Shown here: in pieces, positions 1 to 11,700 of the stretch
Numbering within the stretch: position 1 is the first letter of the stretch
How the letters are laid out: each line of letters begins with the position of its first letter
DNA from: Tubulanus polymorphus
Taxonomy: Eukaryota; Nemertea; Palaeonemertea; Tubulaniformes; Tubulanidae
DNA length: 64,000 nt
NCBI RefSeq assembly: GCF_964204645.1
Contig: NC_134026.1
Span: 496,001-560,000, forward strand
Reading direction: 5' to 3'
Position numbers and translations under genes: made by a program
The notes under the pieces: model-generated
Told to the model about the DNA's origin: nothing
The model's database searches: none
Seen by the model: only the letters and a program-made list of their open reading frames with translations

Positions 1-300
1 ATGTCGAGACAATAAATTAACAGTCATAATACATTAAGATGTAGACAGAAGTGGTTTGATCTTACACGCGACCTTAATTTTAGAAATCTCAACATATTTC
101 CCTGATTTCTATCTACTTTACCAAATTCCCAGACTTTTTTAAAGAAAATAAACTTCCCTGACTATCCAGGTAAGTGGCAACCCTGAGTTAATTTAATTGG
201 GTCAATGTTTTATTGCACGTTATTTCATATGACTATATAATTTCGCATCTGGTAAGGAGCGATAAAAATAAAATCTCAATTATGAATATAAAATCAATAC

Positions 301-558
301 CTTTTCAGTACCGAGGAACAACATATGTTCACAGAAATGAGCGAGACCGGGTAAATCAAACGGATCCATCATGTGACCTATATGGACGTCCATCGCAGCT
401 GAAGATTTATCAGTTTCTGGATCGCTGATCAACAGAACTTTCATTCCGTTAGAAAGCTCTAACCCTCGATATCCTCGCTTGTCATTCTGTGGTTTAATTA
501 TCGATTCGACCGATTTCGAAATAACTGTCGAATTACTATCTGCTGATGAAGGAGCCAT
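301..558 (-). CDS. IDE: Insulin-degrading enzyme (M16 metalloprotease), first coding exon only
   Basis: Zinc metalloprotease of the M16A (inverzincin) family that degrades insulin, amyloid and other short peptides in the cytosol, mitochondria and peroxisomes. The visible 86 residues start at the ATG at 556-558. They contain the conserved block [18 protein letters not shown] and the inverted zinc site HFCEH (residues 74-78), in which the two His bind zinc and Glu77 is catalytic. The exon ends at 301 with a clean donor (GT at 299-300, read on the minus strand) after FLGTEK, phase 0. The human protein continues from the same point with YPKENEY. The remaining exons lie left of position 1, and positions 1-300 look like intron. 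The N-terminus is short and Ser-rich and resembles the human one started at its second Met; no targeting peptide is obvious. Nardilysin is the main alternative, but the acidic insert typical of nardilysin is absent. Confidence 0.93.
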
Positions 559-1029
559 TTCCAGTCTTTGTTGGCTGCAAAATCTGCACAGAAATTTAAC
601 AGAATCAAAACTTTAAAAAGGCTAGATTTTACAAATTCAGCGTTGAAACTGAAAAAGAAGAATTTGGAGAATTTTATGGTACGAGCTGTCAATCTGCAAA
701 ACTTTCACTTGAAGTTGAATCGATTGGTGCGATTCCAGAATAGGGGACTATAGCAATATATACGTAGTCATAGTAATCAATTAAGTAATAATATTAGTAA
801 TTGATAATGATGATATATAATGATAGTAATGTATATAGTAATTAATGATGATTGCATTTCATTTTATTTTTGGGACAGTAGAAAATCGATATCGGAACAG
901 AAATAACTGGCCAGCACTAACCTGACACCGGTCGCAATAAAATGTGATCTTATTATGTTTTTACTGTAGATCTTTGTCACAATTTGTCGAAAAGAAACTA
1001 ATTTCATAACCGAAAACATCTGGAATACA

Positions 1030-1240
1030 TCTTTAGATCCGATGCACTGTAAAGTGGCGGCATCTGACGGTGTGTAAGGTAGAAACTAGACTGGTTACCG
1101 AAGTCTATGGGACAGGCAACCAGTCTAGGTAGAAACTCGATTGCAAGGGACGAATCACGTTAGTGTATCAGAATTCCGCTATCGACGAGCATAGCGGCAG
1201 CACCTGACGGTATCTAGCCAGACTGAACCTTCGGGTTCCG
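1030..1240. repeat. Fragment related to the palindromic element of the 52-55 kb array
   Basis: The stretch around 1165-1215 reads TTAGTGTATCAG, then GAGCATAGCGGCAGCAC. It is a diverged version of the right end of the 176-bp element repeated at 52389-54761. The sequence at 1088-1132 is a small inverted repeat (AGACTGGTTACC and GGCAACCAGTCT) also seen near 38960-39010 and at 55860-55885. Dispersed, degraded, non-autonomous DNA transposon material; no coding capacity. Confidence 0.5.
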
Positions 1241-1374
1241 TCAGGGGTAACCACAATGTCGTTCAAGTTGTCGCGAGGTTAGAAGAACAATCTAATCAAG
1301 ATCTGGAACAATGGTCGAAGCGTATTCAACAAAAGATCCGATAAACCAGAAAAAGGAGTTATTGAGGGTTATAA

Positions 1375-1530
1375 AATGAGCACACTCCTAAGTGGTCATA
1401 GTCCTGTGTGGTTTAGTCTCACGATCGGATATTTTCACAAACCACGTATTATTGAACTTCGTATAAGCCCATCCGATTGTGAAGACTTACCACCAACGAT
1501 TAGGTGGTAACTAACTAAGTCCAAAGTACA
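1375..1530 (-). repeat. Dispersed MITE-like repeat (TAGTTAGTTACC family)
   Basis: Minus-strand copy of a family whose plus-strand ends read TAGTTAGTTACCTAATCG and GTGGTTTGTGAAAATATCC. Related copies or fragments lie at about 14964-15030, 27270-27375, 28060-28110, 28870-28930 and 42034-42180. The spread through introns and intergenic DNA and the lack of an open frame point to a non-autonomous DNA element. Confidence 0.5.
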
Positions 1531-2127
1531 GCACATTGAGACTTCAAACTTTCTGAATTAACACTTAAAATCATTCCTTTCAATTCAATTAACGATAAGA
1601 CTCATGTTTTTGGTATTTTATATAGTTTTGTATTTTATTTCTGTGACACACTTCTTTCAGTGGTTCAATTGTAACATTCACTCTCAGACATTAGAGATTG
1701 CATAAACAGTTTCAGATAAAATGTCTTTCTATATTTGGTTAACTCGCGATAAAAACGTTTTTTTTTTCTCAATAGTCTCTCCTATTTTCAATATTGTATA
1801 ACACGATTTGTAACAGGGCTGGTTTCACCACTATCTAATTATCGCAATGAAAAAATGTACAAAACCTCCCAACTCTTCCCTTACAGTCCTAAATTTCTGA
1901 CAAATATTGCACCATCATAGTGTAGTCATCGAGCGTTCACCTCACAGCGCCAGTTATACAAACAACCCAAACGCTAACAATAAAACTTTGAGACATGATT
2001 ACTTATTAATCTTCATTCAATAATTGTAAATGCTCTTCACGTTACTGGGCGTTTTAACAGGCAATCAGTTCATTCTGCGTTAATTGCGACTTATCATTTG
2101 AATTGGGGGAGGTGTCACCTCTAAACA

Positions 2128-2403
2128 GTGTCAGCTATCCCCCAGTTTATTTTTACAAACCCACTCTCTCTCTGCGAGGACGCACACATCGACTACAAAC
2201 CCAGACACTGGACAATAAAGGAAGTACGTGATAATATCAACAACTCAAGTGATGAAGCATTTTCTTCACACCTTACAATGAATCCAGCCCTGTTACAATT
2301 TACGCGAAAATTCTTCCATGAAATTGACATCATTTTTACACCAGAGGAATCAAGAGCCAGTGAACTCAAACAGTTCATCGATATCTCATTGTTTGCACCA
2401 TAA
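2128..2403 (+). other. Open frame of 91 codons antisense to the presumed ataxin-2 3' UTR; function unknown
   Basis: The frame is open and its composition is protein-like (for example PRHWTIKEVRDNINNSS), but there is no ATG at the 5' limit; the first internal ATG is at 2278. No family is recognised and no splice partner was found. It could be a relic of a mobile element, an exon of an unseen gene or chance. It lies on the strand opposite ataxin-2, within about 620 bases of that gene's stop codon. Confidence 0.2.
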
Positions 2404-2747
2404 TTCTTAAAGTTAACCGAATGCAGTTCTGTTGCACTGTTTAGCTTTGAATATATTAGTTTTTTTCCCAGTTCATATCTATCTTCGTAAATGATAAATA
2501 AAGCTTTCGAGTTTCTCATATTTAAATCAATAATTATTGATTTTGCTGCTTCTTCAGAGGGGGAACGAGTAGGGTTCGTTAAACAACTGTTTCTGTTATA
2601 TACGTATAACCAGTCATATATTCTCTTTCTCTATACTCTGAAAACAATAAGAAAAGATTCTGTAACAAATGAATGAAATCGTGAGAATTCTTTCACTAGA
2701 TTCTATCGCGTTGTACTTACTTACATAATATCCTAATTTATAAACTT

Positions 2748-5700
2748 TTATTGACTATGCTGAAACGCTTGCACAGGCGGATGACTTTGAGTGTGCACTG
2801 AAAAATCCATAAATCGCATTAGAATAATTTGACGCATCAAAAAATGTCAAGAATTATTAAAGGAACGAAATATAGCGATTTACTATAACCTCCTCAAGCT
2901 CGCTTATAATTAGCAATAATTGAAGTTCAATTTTCATTGAAAAACATATTTTAGATTCCCATACTCGAATACTGATGAACTAATTTCGTTGAACGAATCA
3001 ATGCTTTATCAAAGAGTTGAATGTTTTTCTTACTTACTCGGAGGATGTGTTTGATAGTGCATCTGAGGGTGAGCTCCTGTCTGTAAATTGACAGCTGACA
3101 TCGCCTGTTGACTCATCGGATGTCCGGGACCCATATGCGCTTGTGCTGAAATACGTTGAATAAATACATCACTAAACACGATATCATTAATCTCTGAATA
3201 TAGTACGAGTGTGTTTAACCCTGCAGACAACGGATGCATCATCTACGCTGACAAAATATCAGAATTTATCAATTGAACTAATTTGTAGATTTTTAGTAAA
3301 CGGATTTCACATATGAATATAGAAACAGCTGGTGTCTGAAGAGTTAAATACATGACAATATCGATGACATACAGCGGTCTAAACTCTCAACGTTAAAAAT
3401 AGGATTCTTGGGTTCAATTCTATTTCGGGCATTGAAGAAATTTGTTATTTAATGATGACTTCATAAGGTGGATTTATCTGGCAACTAAATGCAGAACGTT
3501 GCAAGCTCCACCTTTTTAGTCATCACTAACCAATCAAAATTGATGAAGTGATAAAAGCAAATGGATTGGTCATAACATCAAATATCTGAAATGGTTGTAG
3601 AGACCGCGATGCAGTTTTGACTGGTAAGTGTTTAGTGATAGTAAACTAAGCCCTGAGTAAATACAGCGGAACCTCTTTATTGCAAGCCTCGAACTTCGTC
3701 CAAAATAGGACAATTTCAATAGTTTCATACTGGATATATAAAACTATGAATTCATAATGAACAGATTTCCGGTGCCCTGAAGTTCATTGTAAAGAGGTTC
3801 CTCTGTGAGAGAGACTGAGATGATTTTAAACATGCAATACAACAATAACAACAACATAACATCTTCTTTCATTCAACAACAAAACATCGACATTCAACAG
3901 TCCATAATTCAGATTTAGATTTTTGTTGTTTTGATTTTTGTGAGGAATGAAAGAAAATGATAATGAGCACAGTTCGAAAAACACAGTTAGTGAAAACTAT
4001 GTCTGTCTCGCAGGGGATAAAAGCCAGAGCATACCTTGACCCTTTGGGAAATGACCACACCTGGCTGTAAAGCGGAAAATAATGAGAAGTATGATTACAA
4101 GGTAGAGGAAAAAATTCCGCTTCCACAGAAAATTTGTGAATGAAATCGAATGATTTGAAATGCAGTTTTCTAGGAAATAATCGAGATTAGATTCCATCGA
4201 GACAAACATAGTTCATCACAATGGAATGAAATCACTTCCTCAAAACTCATTAATTATTAGGAATAAGAAGTAATTTCTAATTGAATGATTGATTGATTGC
4301 TATTTGTATTAAGATGTTAGATAGATCCGACGGTGCCCGGTAAAAAGTCCCCGATAAAATAATCCCCCACAACAACGAAATATCCTTGAACCCCGGTAAC
4401 TATGGGGAGGGTATTTCAACAACGGGAGAATTCAACCTCGGAAGAGATTCATCCAATGGAAGATATTATTTCCTCGAGGATTCTTATATCGGGGACTTTT
4501 TAACCAGACCTGACGCTATACATATATAGGCCTATATATATATATATATATACATATATACATGTGTAAATCTATATAGCAATGTCATAAATGATTCAAA
4601 CAAAACCAAAACTAGTTGAAACCCACACAAAACAAATCGGTTTAGTGCAATCTAGTAATCATTATTTAGAATAAAGTTCATTTGCACCCAGTTAAATACA
4701 GTACTAACTTAGTGACCCAGTCATCATTTACTGTAAAATAATCTCATTCATTTTTACAAGATACAATGAGAAAACTATAACTAGTTTCATTAAAAGCTTC
4801 AATTAATGGACGGGTTTTAAGATTTTTTCCTAAAAATATCGATGGATGTATTGGATTTGAATGGACAAGGTTAAGTACTGGGCTGAGCTCAGGGTGAAGG
4901 CTCAAGGTGACCACTTTCCGCCCATTTACAAATCCCCTGAATGAATTAGAGAAATTTCTAGGTTAAGAATGTTACAATTCATTCATTTGTGGCATCTTAA
5001 AAACTTAAGTGGATGATTTATCAATATTGTGATATCAGATTGATAAAACAATGAACTAAATTTGAAGAAAATGAACTAAATTTCAGCTGTAACTGATGAC
5101 TGTTTAACTGATGACCATGTAACTGATGACTGTTTAACCGAGTTGTGTAATCTATAAGAGAAGGCGTTTAATCTTACCCGGCATCTGATGATGTCCAGCG
5201 TGTTGTAACTGTGTTGGAGGATGCATCGTTGAATGATTCGGTTGAGATGCGTGATGCATGTAAACGACAGCAGGATTCTGAGGAGGTTGAGATTGTTGTT
5301 GCGGATTCGCGTATGTAACCGTAGCGTGATGATGCATAGGCGCCAAACTCATATGATGCTGCGGAGCTCCTGGTGTCTGTTGTATTTGTTGTTGCGCCTG
5401 GTATGTGTACGGTACCGGCATGTTCGCTTGCGGTGATGTCGGAGTATGGGGACTGGGCTGTAAAGGAGGGTGCGAGGGTTGCGGGTTTATTTGTTGATGT
5501 TGAGGATTATAAATCATCTGCGTCGGTGTAACTGATGTCGGGGGATGATGAACGTGCTGTTGGGGAGGTACGCCCTGGTGCGCTGGGCTCGGTGCAGGAT
5601 GACTAGCCTGAGATTGAGGAGGTGTAGCACGCGAGTGATGAGGGGCGTACGGAGGATGTACGTGCGGTTGTCCCGGTTGATGATTCGGATTCTGAATTCC

Positions 5701-8700
5701 GTGCGGCATCTGTCCCGGAATTCCGGGTCCAACTGAAATTCATGAAAACTTTTCTTCAATTCTTTCATTGCGTTTAGAATTTTGTAATCATATTAAACCG
5801 ACACAAATTCAAAAGAGAGAAATAAAGATCGGTGATTATGTATCCGGAATTAAAGTCAAAGACATCATTTTGTATTCTCTCTTAAGACCATCATCAAGTA
5901 TCCTAGATTTAATTCTAATTCAAACTTTTAATATCTCATATTTGTTATAGAGTGGTTTCTATGAGTGTATATAGTGTACTGGCTTTTCTACAATTAAAAA
6001 TTTATAGTTATAACATACCAAAAACGGTTCCAGGTTGGTGTTGATGATTTCCCATTCCCTGAGGAGGTTGTCCAGCCATCATTTGTGGATTGACCATACG
6101 TGGAGGGTTTCCTACTGACAATACCTGGTGATGAGCCGCCTGTAACAACATTTAATACAATACATTTCACTCACTGTATCTTTACACAACAAAATACCCA
6201 TTCGATAGTCCTTGGTTAACACAATCAATGTCCCCCCCCCCCCCCCCGATAATACAGTGCTGCCCCCAGTTGCTATATCTCATAGTTAGCAATAGAGCAT
6301 TGTCAGTCATTGTCCTAAGTTGATCAGTGAGCAGTGAAAATAAAGCGAAGCCAATCAGTTTATGCATGTATATCTACTAACAGTGAATAAGGATAAGCTA
6401 CGAGATAAATCGATGAACTACGCGATAACTTGCAGTCCACGGCGAATGCGTTAAGACATGGGAATGTGAATGATTTCGTACAGGCCAAATTCAAGAACTG
6501 TTTGAGGAAAAGGATTGCTGTTTTCTCAATGGAAAATGCTGAGAATAAATTGATAGCGATACATACCTGTTGGTAAGCTACATGATTCTGTTGTAATTGA
6601 CCAGTTGGACCCATTACGGGTGGTAGTTGATACTGTACGGGGTACTGCGGATGTTGGGAATGAATCGGCTGAGCCAATAATGGAGTACCAGTGGCTGCTA
6701 CAGCTTGAGCAGACGGATTATACTCCGGCTGTTGAACTGATACAGAAACTACAAACAAATACACAACATACAATTCTTATTTCATACGTCTTAAATTATC
6801 AATTACAAATTACAGTGAAATGGAATAGTTTTAAGATCGATCTTTTGAAGTAGGATTTATTTGTTAATGAGTTAAGATCATTTGGGACTTAAACGGCTTA
6901 AACTTGAGCCAACCTCGAGTTTTTAATTATCTTAACAGTTGATTGCTGGGAATCGTAACAGTCAGAATCATCTGTTGGTTTTGCTCCTCATTAACTCTGA
7001 TATATCTATCAGTAATACACACCTCGTTTAGGAGGTAATCGCACTGGTTGTGAAGCTTGAGTCGCTTGAACCATTGTCTGAGCCATAGAGACGTGTGGTG
7101 GCATTATAAACTGTGGATAAATCTGGTGCTGATGTCCGTGCATAGCTGGTATATTCTGTGGATTCATTACTGGACTCTGCGTTTGAGGTCGAGGTGGAGT
7201 CGGAGTCTGTGGCACAGGTTGAGTCGGACCTTGTTTCTGAATTACGAGATAAACGATTCTCTAAATTACTGTATATCATTTCTCTGATGAAGTTTAGCAA
7301 AAATTTAGAAACCGTCAGAATAAACAGTTATATCAACAACTGTGGGTTCTGAATATTGAGGTTAAAAAACCATGATACATTCAAGCGAAATGAAATGAAT
7401 GTTTATCTCTTACCGGTTGAAAAGGCTTCGCGTTTGGATTGAATACAAATTCTTTCGCGTTTGGATTTAATGTTGACTTTAAAACCGTTCTGAAACACAA
7501 TAAAAACACGAAACTTTATTACACGCCTCGAGTATTCTGAAATAATAAACAATTTAGACCGCGATACTTACTCAGATGTTTTAGATTCCGCAGGAGAACT
7601 CGGTTTATCTTGAGATGTTTTCTCAACAGGTGTAGTCGATGTAGTGGATGTCTTCTCTTTCTTATCCTTATCATTTTCAGACAACTATAAAATGTAAAGG
7701 TCGATCAGTCAGTAAATTGTGGAGTGGAGTGGCCTAAAAGGTAAAGGCGTTGGCTTCTCAATCGAGATGTCCAGTGTTCGAACCCCGGCTATGCTGTAGT
7801 GTCCTTAGGCAAGGCATTAATTCACACTTGCTACCGGCTGATGACGCCTGATCGTGATTTGCTGATCGGTGTTGTATCTCCCTAGGGAGAGTAAGACTGC
7901 TATGGAATGGTAACAGAAGCTGGGTAATAATAATCAGGTTTGACAGCGCAGCTGAACTTTGTACACAGGTACATGGAAAGAGGCGCTATACAAATTCGTG
8001 TTTATCATTATTATAAATCTACGGCAGGTAGAATCAATACGGGAATCGAATAAAAACTCACTTTAAAATTTGAACTGAATTCTTTCAATTCTTTTAATTC
8101 TCGATCTCGAGCTGAAAATATGACAAACGTCGTTAATACGAGATTTCATTGATATATTACAAGTAATTAAATATTTCTATCGAGGTTGAACTTACATTTA
8201 ACGACAGGCGACGCAACTTTCACATTATCCACATTGTTGTTATTAGTAGTTGTAGCAGGCTGTGTTTGGTCAGTAGTATTCTGTACTGTTTCTGATTGTT
8301 TATTAGTTGAATCTCCCGCACCTGTCTGCGCCGGTACGGCAGGTACCGATACTGGTGCCCCTGATTCGACCGGCGCCCCTGTTACTGTCTGCTTGTGATT
8401 TTCAGGCACTTGAGCTGTCTCAGCAGCTGGACTTTTTTGTTTCTGTTGATCATCTTGAGGGGGAGCCACAGGAGCTACAAATAAAACGATCGACACTGAA
8501 GTCTCGTAAATTTTCTGTTCTTCGAAAACAAAAAATATTTTCTTCAGCCAAAAACACAGTGAGACGAAATTAAGTGTTATTTACAACAAGAATTGAGTAG
8601 AATTTAACACAATTATGACGACATTAACTCGAGTTTGACAGTACATGAATCTTACCTGTGTTTGTCGTATTATTTACAGTATTTTGTTGTTGCTGTTGTG

Positions 8701-11700
8701 GTTGTTCAGGTAAGGCAGGTTGTTGTTGTTGTTGATTAGTACTGGTAGTACTGGTAGTAGTATTACTAGTAGTAGTAGTAGTAGTAGTATTAGGGGCTGA
8801 TGTAACGTTAGTTTGACGATTTGTTGCACGGCCTTGTTGAGTATTTTTCCTCTGATGCGGAGGCACGTATCTGGAAGCACCATTGCTGTCGTATCAAATA
8901 TTACACAAATTAATCAATAACCCTATATACATATAACTACAGTATTACAAAATATAACACATTCAATTGATTTTTAAATTTTCGAATCAATCAGATGAAC
9001 TTAAATTATCCCCAATGGTTTTGATGTTTCTATTTCCCCTCAACCCACTGAGCGCCACTAAGGATTAGCAGGTTCTATGCATAATTTGTCCTGACTAAAG
9101 GTTTGGGGGGAAAGCAGCTAGCAGAGAAACTGTCCCCACCAGGATTTTAACCCATGAATCATTGATTGTTTAATACCCATTAAACCTACAACTCGCAGTA
9201 ATTTGCTCAGATGCCCTAAAGATGGATACAGAATACTTACTTTCCACCGACAGAGTTACTTTCAGTAGTTCTAATAACGGCGCTAAACCTGTCCTCTTCG
9301 TCCCCGTTTTCTAACTCGATACTTTGTTTATAGGTGTCGCTGTTTTCGATTTCTCTCGCTAGCTGTTCGGCTTTCACTTGTTTCTCTCTGAACTCGACCG
9401 TATCTTTGATATTCAGAGGTGTCGTGTATTCGTTCAATGACGAATCATACGTTGATTTAACGTTGTATTTCTCTGCGTTTGTGCGGAACATATCAGCCGC
9501 ATCCCAACCATTCTGTAATCAGTGAAATATTCAATACTTTAATACTAAGTTCCGACAGATCAGTTATTCCTGGATATAACGAGTTCTAAAGGAAACAATT
9601 TCAAATTTCGAGGAATCACTTTTATATCCCAATTACTGGAGACACCTCCTTGTTGATATTGTTTATCTCGGTAAACTATTCATTCAATGGTTTTGTAAGC
9701 AAATTTTTATCCTTTACACTTGGTTTCTAATTCATTAACCGCCTAATTGGGAAAAAAATCCAGACTGCACTGATTTTAATAGGCATAGTACAACAACAAT
9801 AGAACGATAACCACACTCAAACGTGGTGAATGGATAATAAGATAAAAACCCACTATCTACGGATTAATAGAATTTAAAAACAAGAATTTATTTATTCAAT
9901 CTAAAATATATAGAATACACGACACCTGACGATGATCTCTAGGGTGAGATCGAAACGTCGCGTATTCTATATTTTAGATTGAGTAAATAAATTCTTGTTT
10001 TTAAATTCTTTTACTCTGTTGATAGTGGGGTTTATCTTATTATTCAATACTTTAATACACGGTCCTGACGGATCAGTTATTTCTGGATATGAGGAGTTTT
10101 AAATGCGAGGAAGTGTCTGCATCACTTTTATATCCCAATTACTGGAGACACCTCCTTGTTGATATTGTTTATCTCGGTAAACTATTCATTCAATGGTTTT
10201 GTAAGCAAATTTTCATTACTTTAAACTGTTAAATTGCATTTTGTAAGCAAATTTTTATCCTTTACACTTGGTTTCTAATTCGTTTACCGCCTTATTGGGA
10301 AAAAAATCCAGACTGCACTGATTTTAATAGGCATAGTACAACAACAAACATTTCTAATTGCCTATTTCTCAAAATTGGGGTCACATTTTAAGTCCTATTT
10401 TAATTATTTTAAATGGCTTCACAAAATGAATCCTCGCGACAATACTTACAGCTCCACCTTCGTCCCAACCACACAAATCAGCGTTGTCATTATCCGACTC
10501 CCATCTCTGAAGTTCTTTCGGCGCAACTTGACCATTAAATTTTGAAATTCCGGTATCGGTAAATGCGTCTACGAAACGAAAAATATCTCGATTGAGAACT
10601 AAAACCCGATGAAACAAACGAAAGTTTAAAACCACCGATATTTCTATTACCTCTGTTTGCATAATCGAGATCTACATTAATGGCCGCCATCGTTACAATA
10701 TTCGACGGCTCAAATATAATCTTTTCAATCAGACAATCTTTAGACGTCAATTGATTTCCGTTGTTTTCATCAAGGCGATGAGCTAATTCCAATACTATCT
10801 CCATCTGTTATAAACACAACATACGAACGACACATTTTTATACGCAGGTTACAGAGATTGTGAAATCATTTTAACTCGATCAATCTTACCTTCGATGAGA
10901 AACATTTTAAAACACCTTCGTAAATAGATCCATTGCGTACTTGAATCTGAACAGTACTTCCCTAAAAATCAGTGATTATTAGTAATTTGAGCTTGCAATA
11001 GGCAGCACTCGTACAGGAGTAGTATAGCACTAAACTAGTGCGTTCTAGCTTTAGGGTTACCTAGAACCAAATAATATACAGGGCCCGGTTTTATAGACTG
11101 GTGTTATCTTTAACCAGGGGGTTAACTCAGCTGAAAATGAATCTAGTTAACCCGCAGGTTTAGGTTAATACCAGTCTATAAAACCAGCCCCAGCAATTTT
11201 AGAAAGTTATCTACAAATTGTGTAGCAATAATCATTAGCTTTATACAGAGTGATAAACTATTTAGATGCCTGGTTCTAGAGAGAGTTCCAGTCAGTAATC
11301 GGAGTGCCGTTTTGCTTCTGATCTGATATATTTCATCAAATCTTATCAGGTCACTAACCTAGGTCTAATGTCTATTTCAACCTGACTTGAGAGCATACAG
11401 GGTGGCCTAGCTCAGTCAGTTGTGGTGGTACATACCTGATTAAAGTCTTATTAGGACCAGAATGCACTGGCAGTCGACCTAAATCATCATTTTTTAATCC
11501 ACTTTAAACTGTATTGAAGGATATCCAAAAAATCTGCACTGAGAGGGGTTCCTGAGAGAAAAGAGACTCCATGATTTGAAAGTTTAACAATATGTCTCCA
11601 TGCCTACCAACTGAAGTTTGGTACGTAGGCATGGAAACATATTGTTAAACTTTCAAATCATGGAGTCACTTCTTAACCCCTTTCTTCTTAACCCCTTTCA

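Larger units (their letters stand above)
559..2747. other. Intergenic region between IDE and ataxin-2 (IDE promoter side and ataxin-2 3' side)
   Basis: No conserved protein is visible. The part just above 558 must hold the IDE 5' UTR and promoter. The part below 2748 holds the ataxin-2 3' UTR. A minus-strand AATAAA (TTTATT at 2146-2151) is one possible polyadenylation signal. Two repeat fragments (about 1030-1240 and 1375-1530) and an unexplained open frame (2128-2403) are listed separately. Confidence 0.5.

Noticed and set aside
5233-5768. Several open frames overlapping 5178-5732 on both strands.
   Set aside because: Shadows of the Pro/Gln/His-rich ataxin-2 exon 15, which is fixed by splice sites and phase.
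9935-9975. Hammerhead-ribozyme-like core (CTGACGA, a GATCTC/GAGATC stem, then GAAAC) at the tip of a palindrome, also near 19440 and 62720.
   Set aside because: The closing stem GAATACaCGAC/GTCGcGTATTC and stem II are present, but there is no stem I and no usable cleavage triplet between the closing stem and the CTGACGA block, and an extra T precedes stem II. Not a complete hammerhead.
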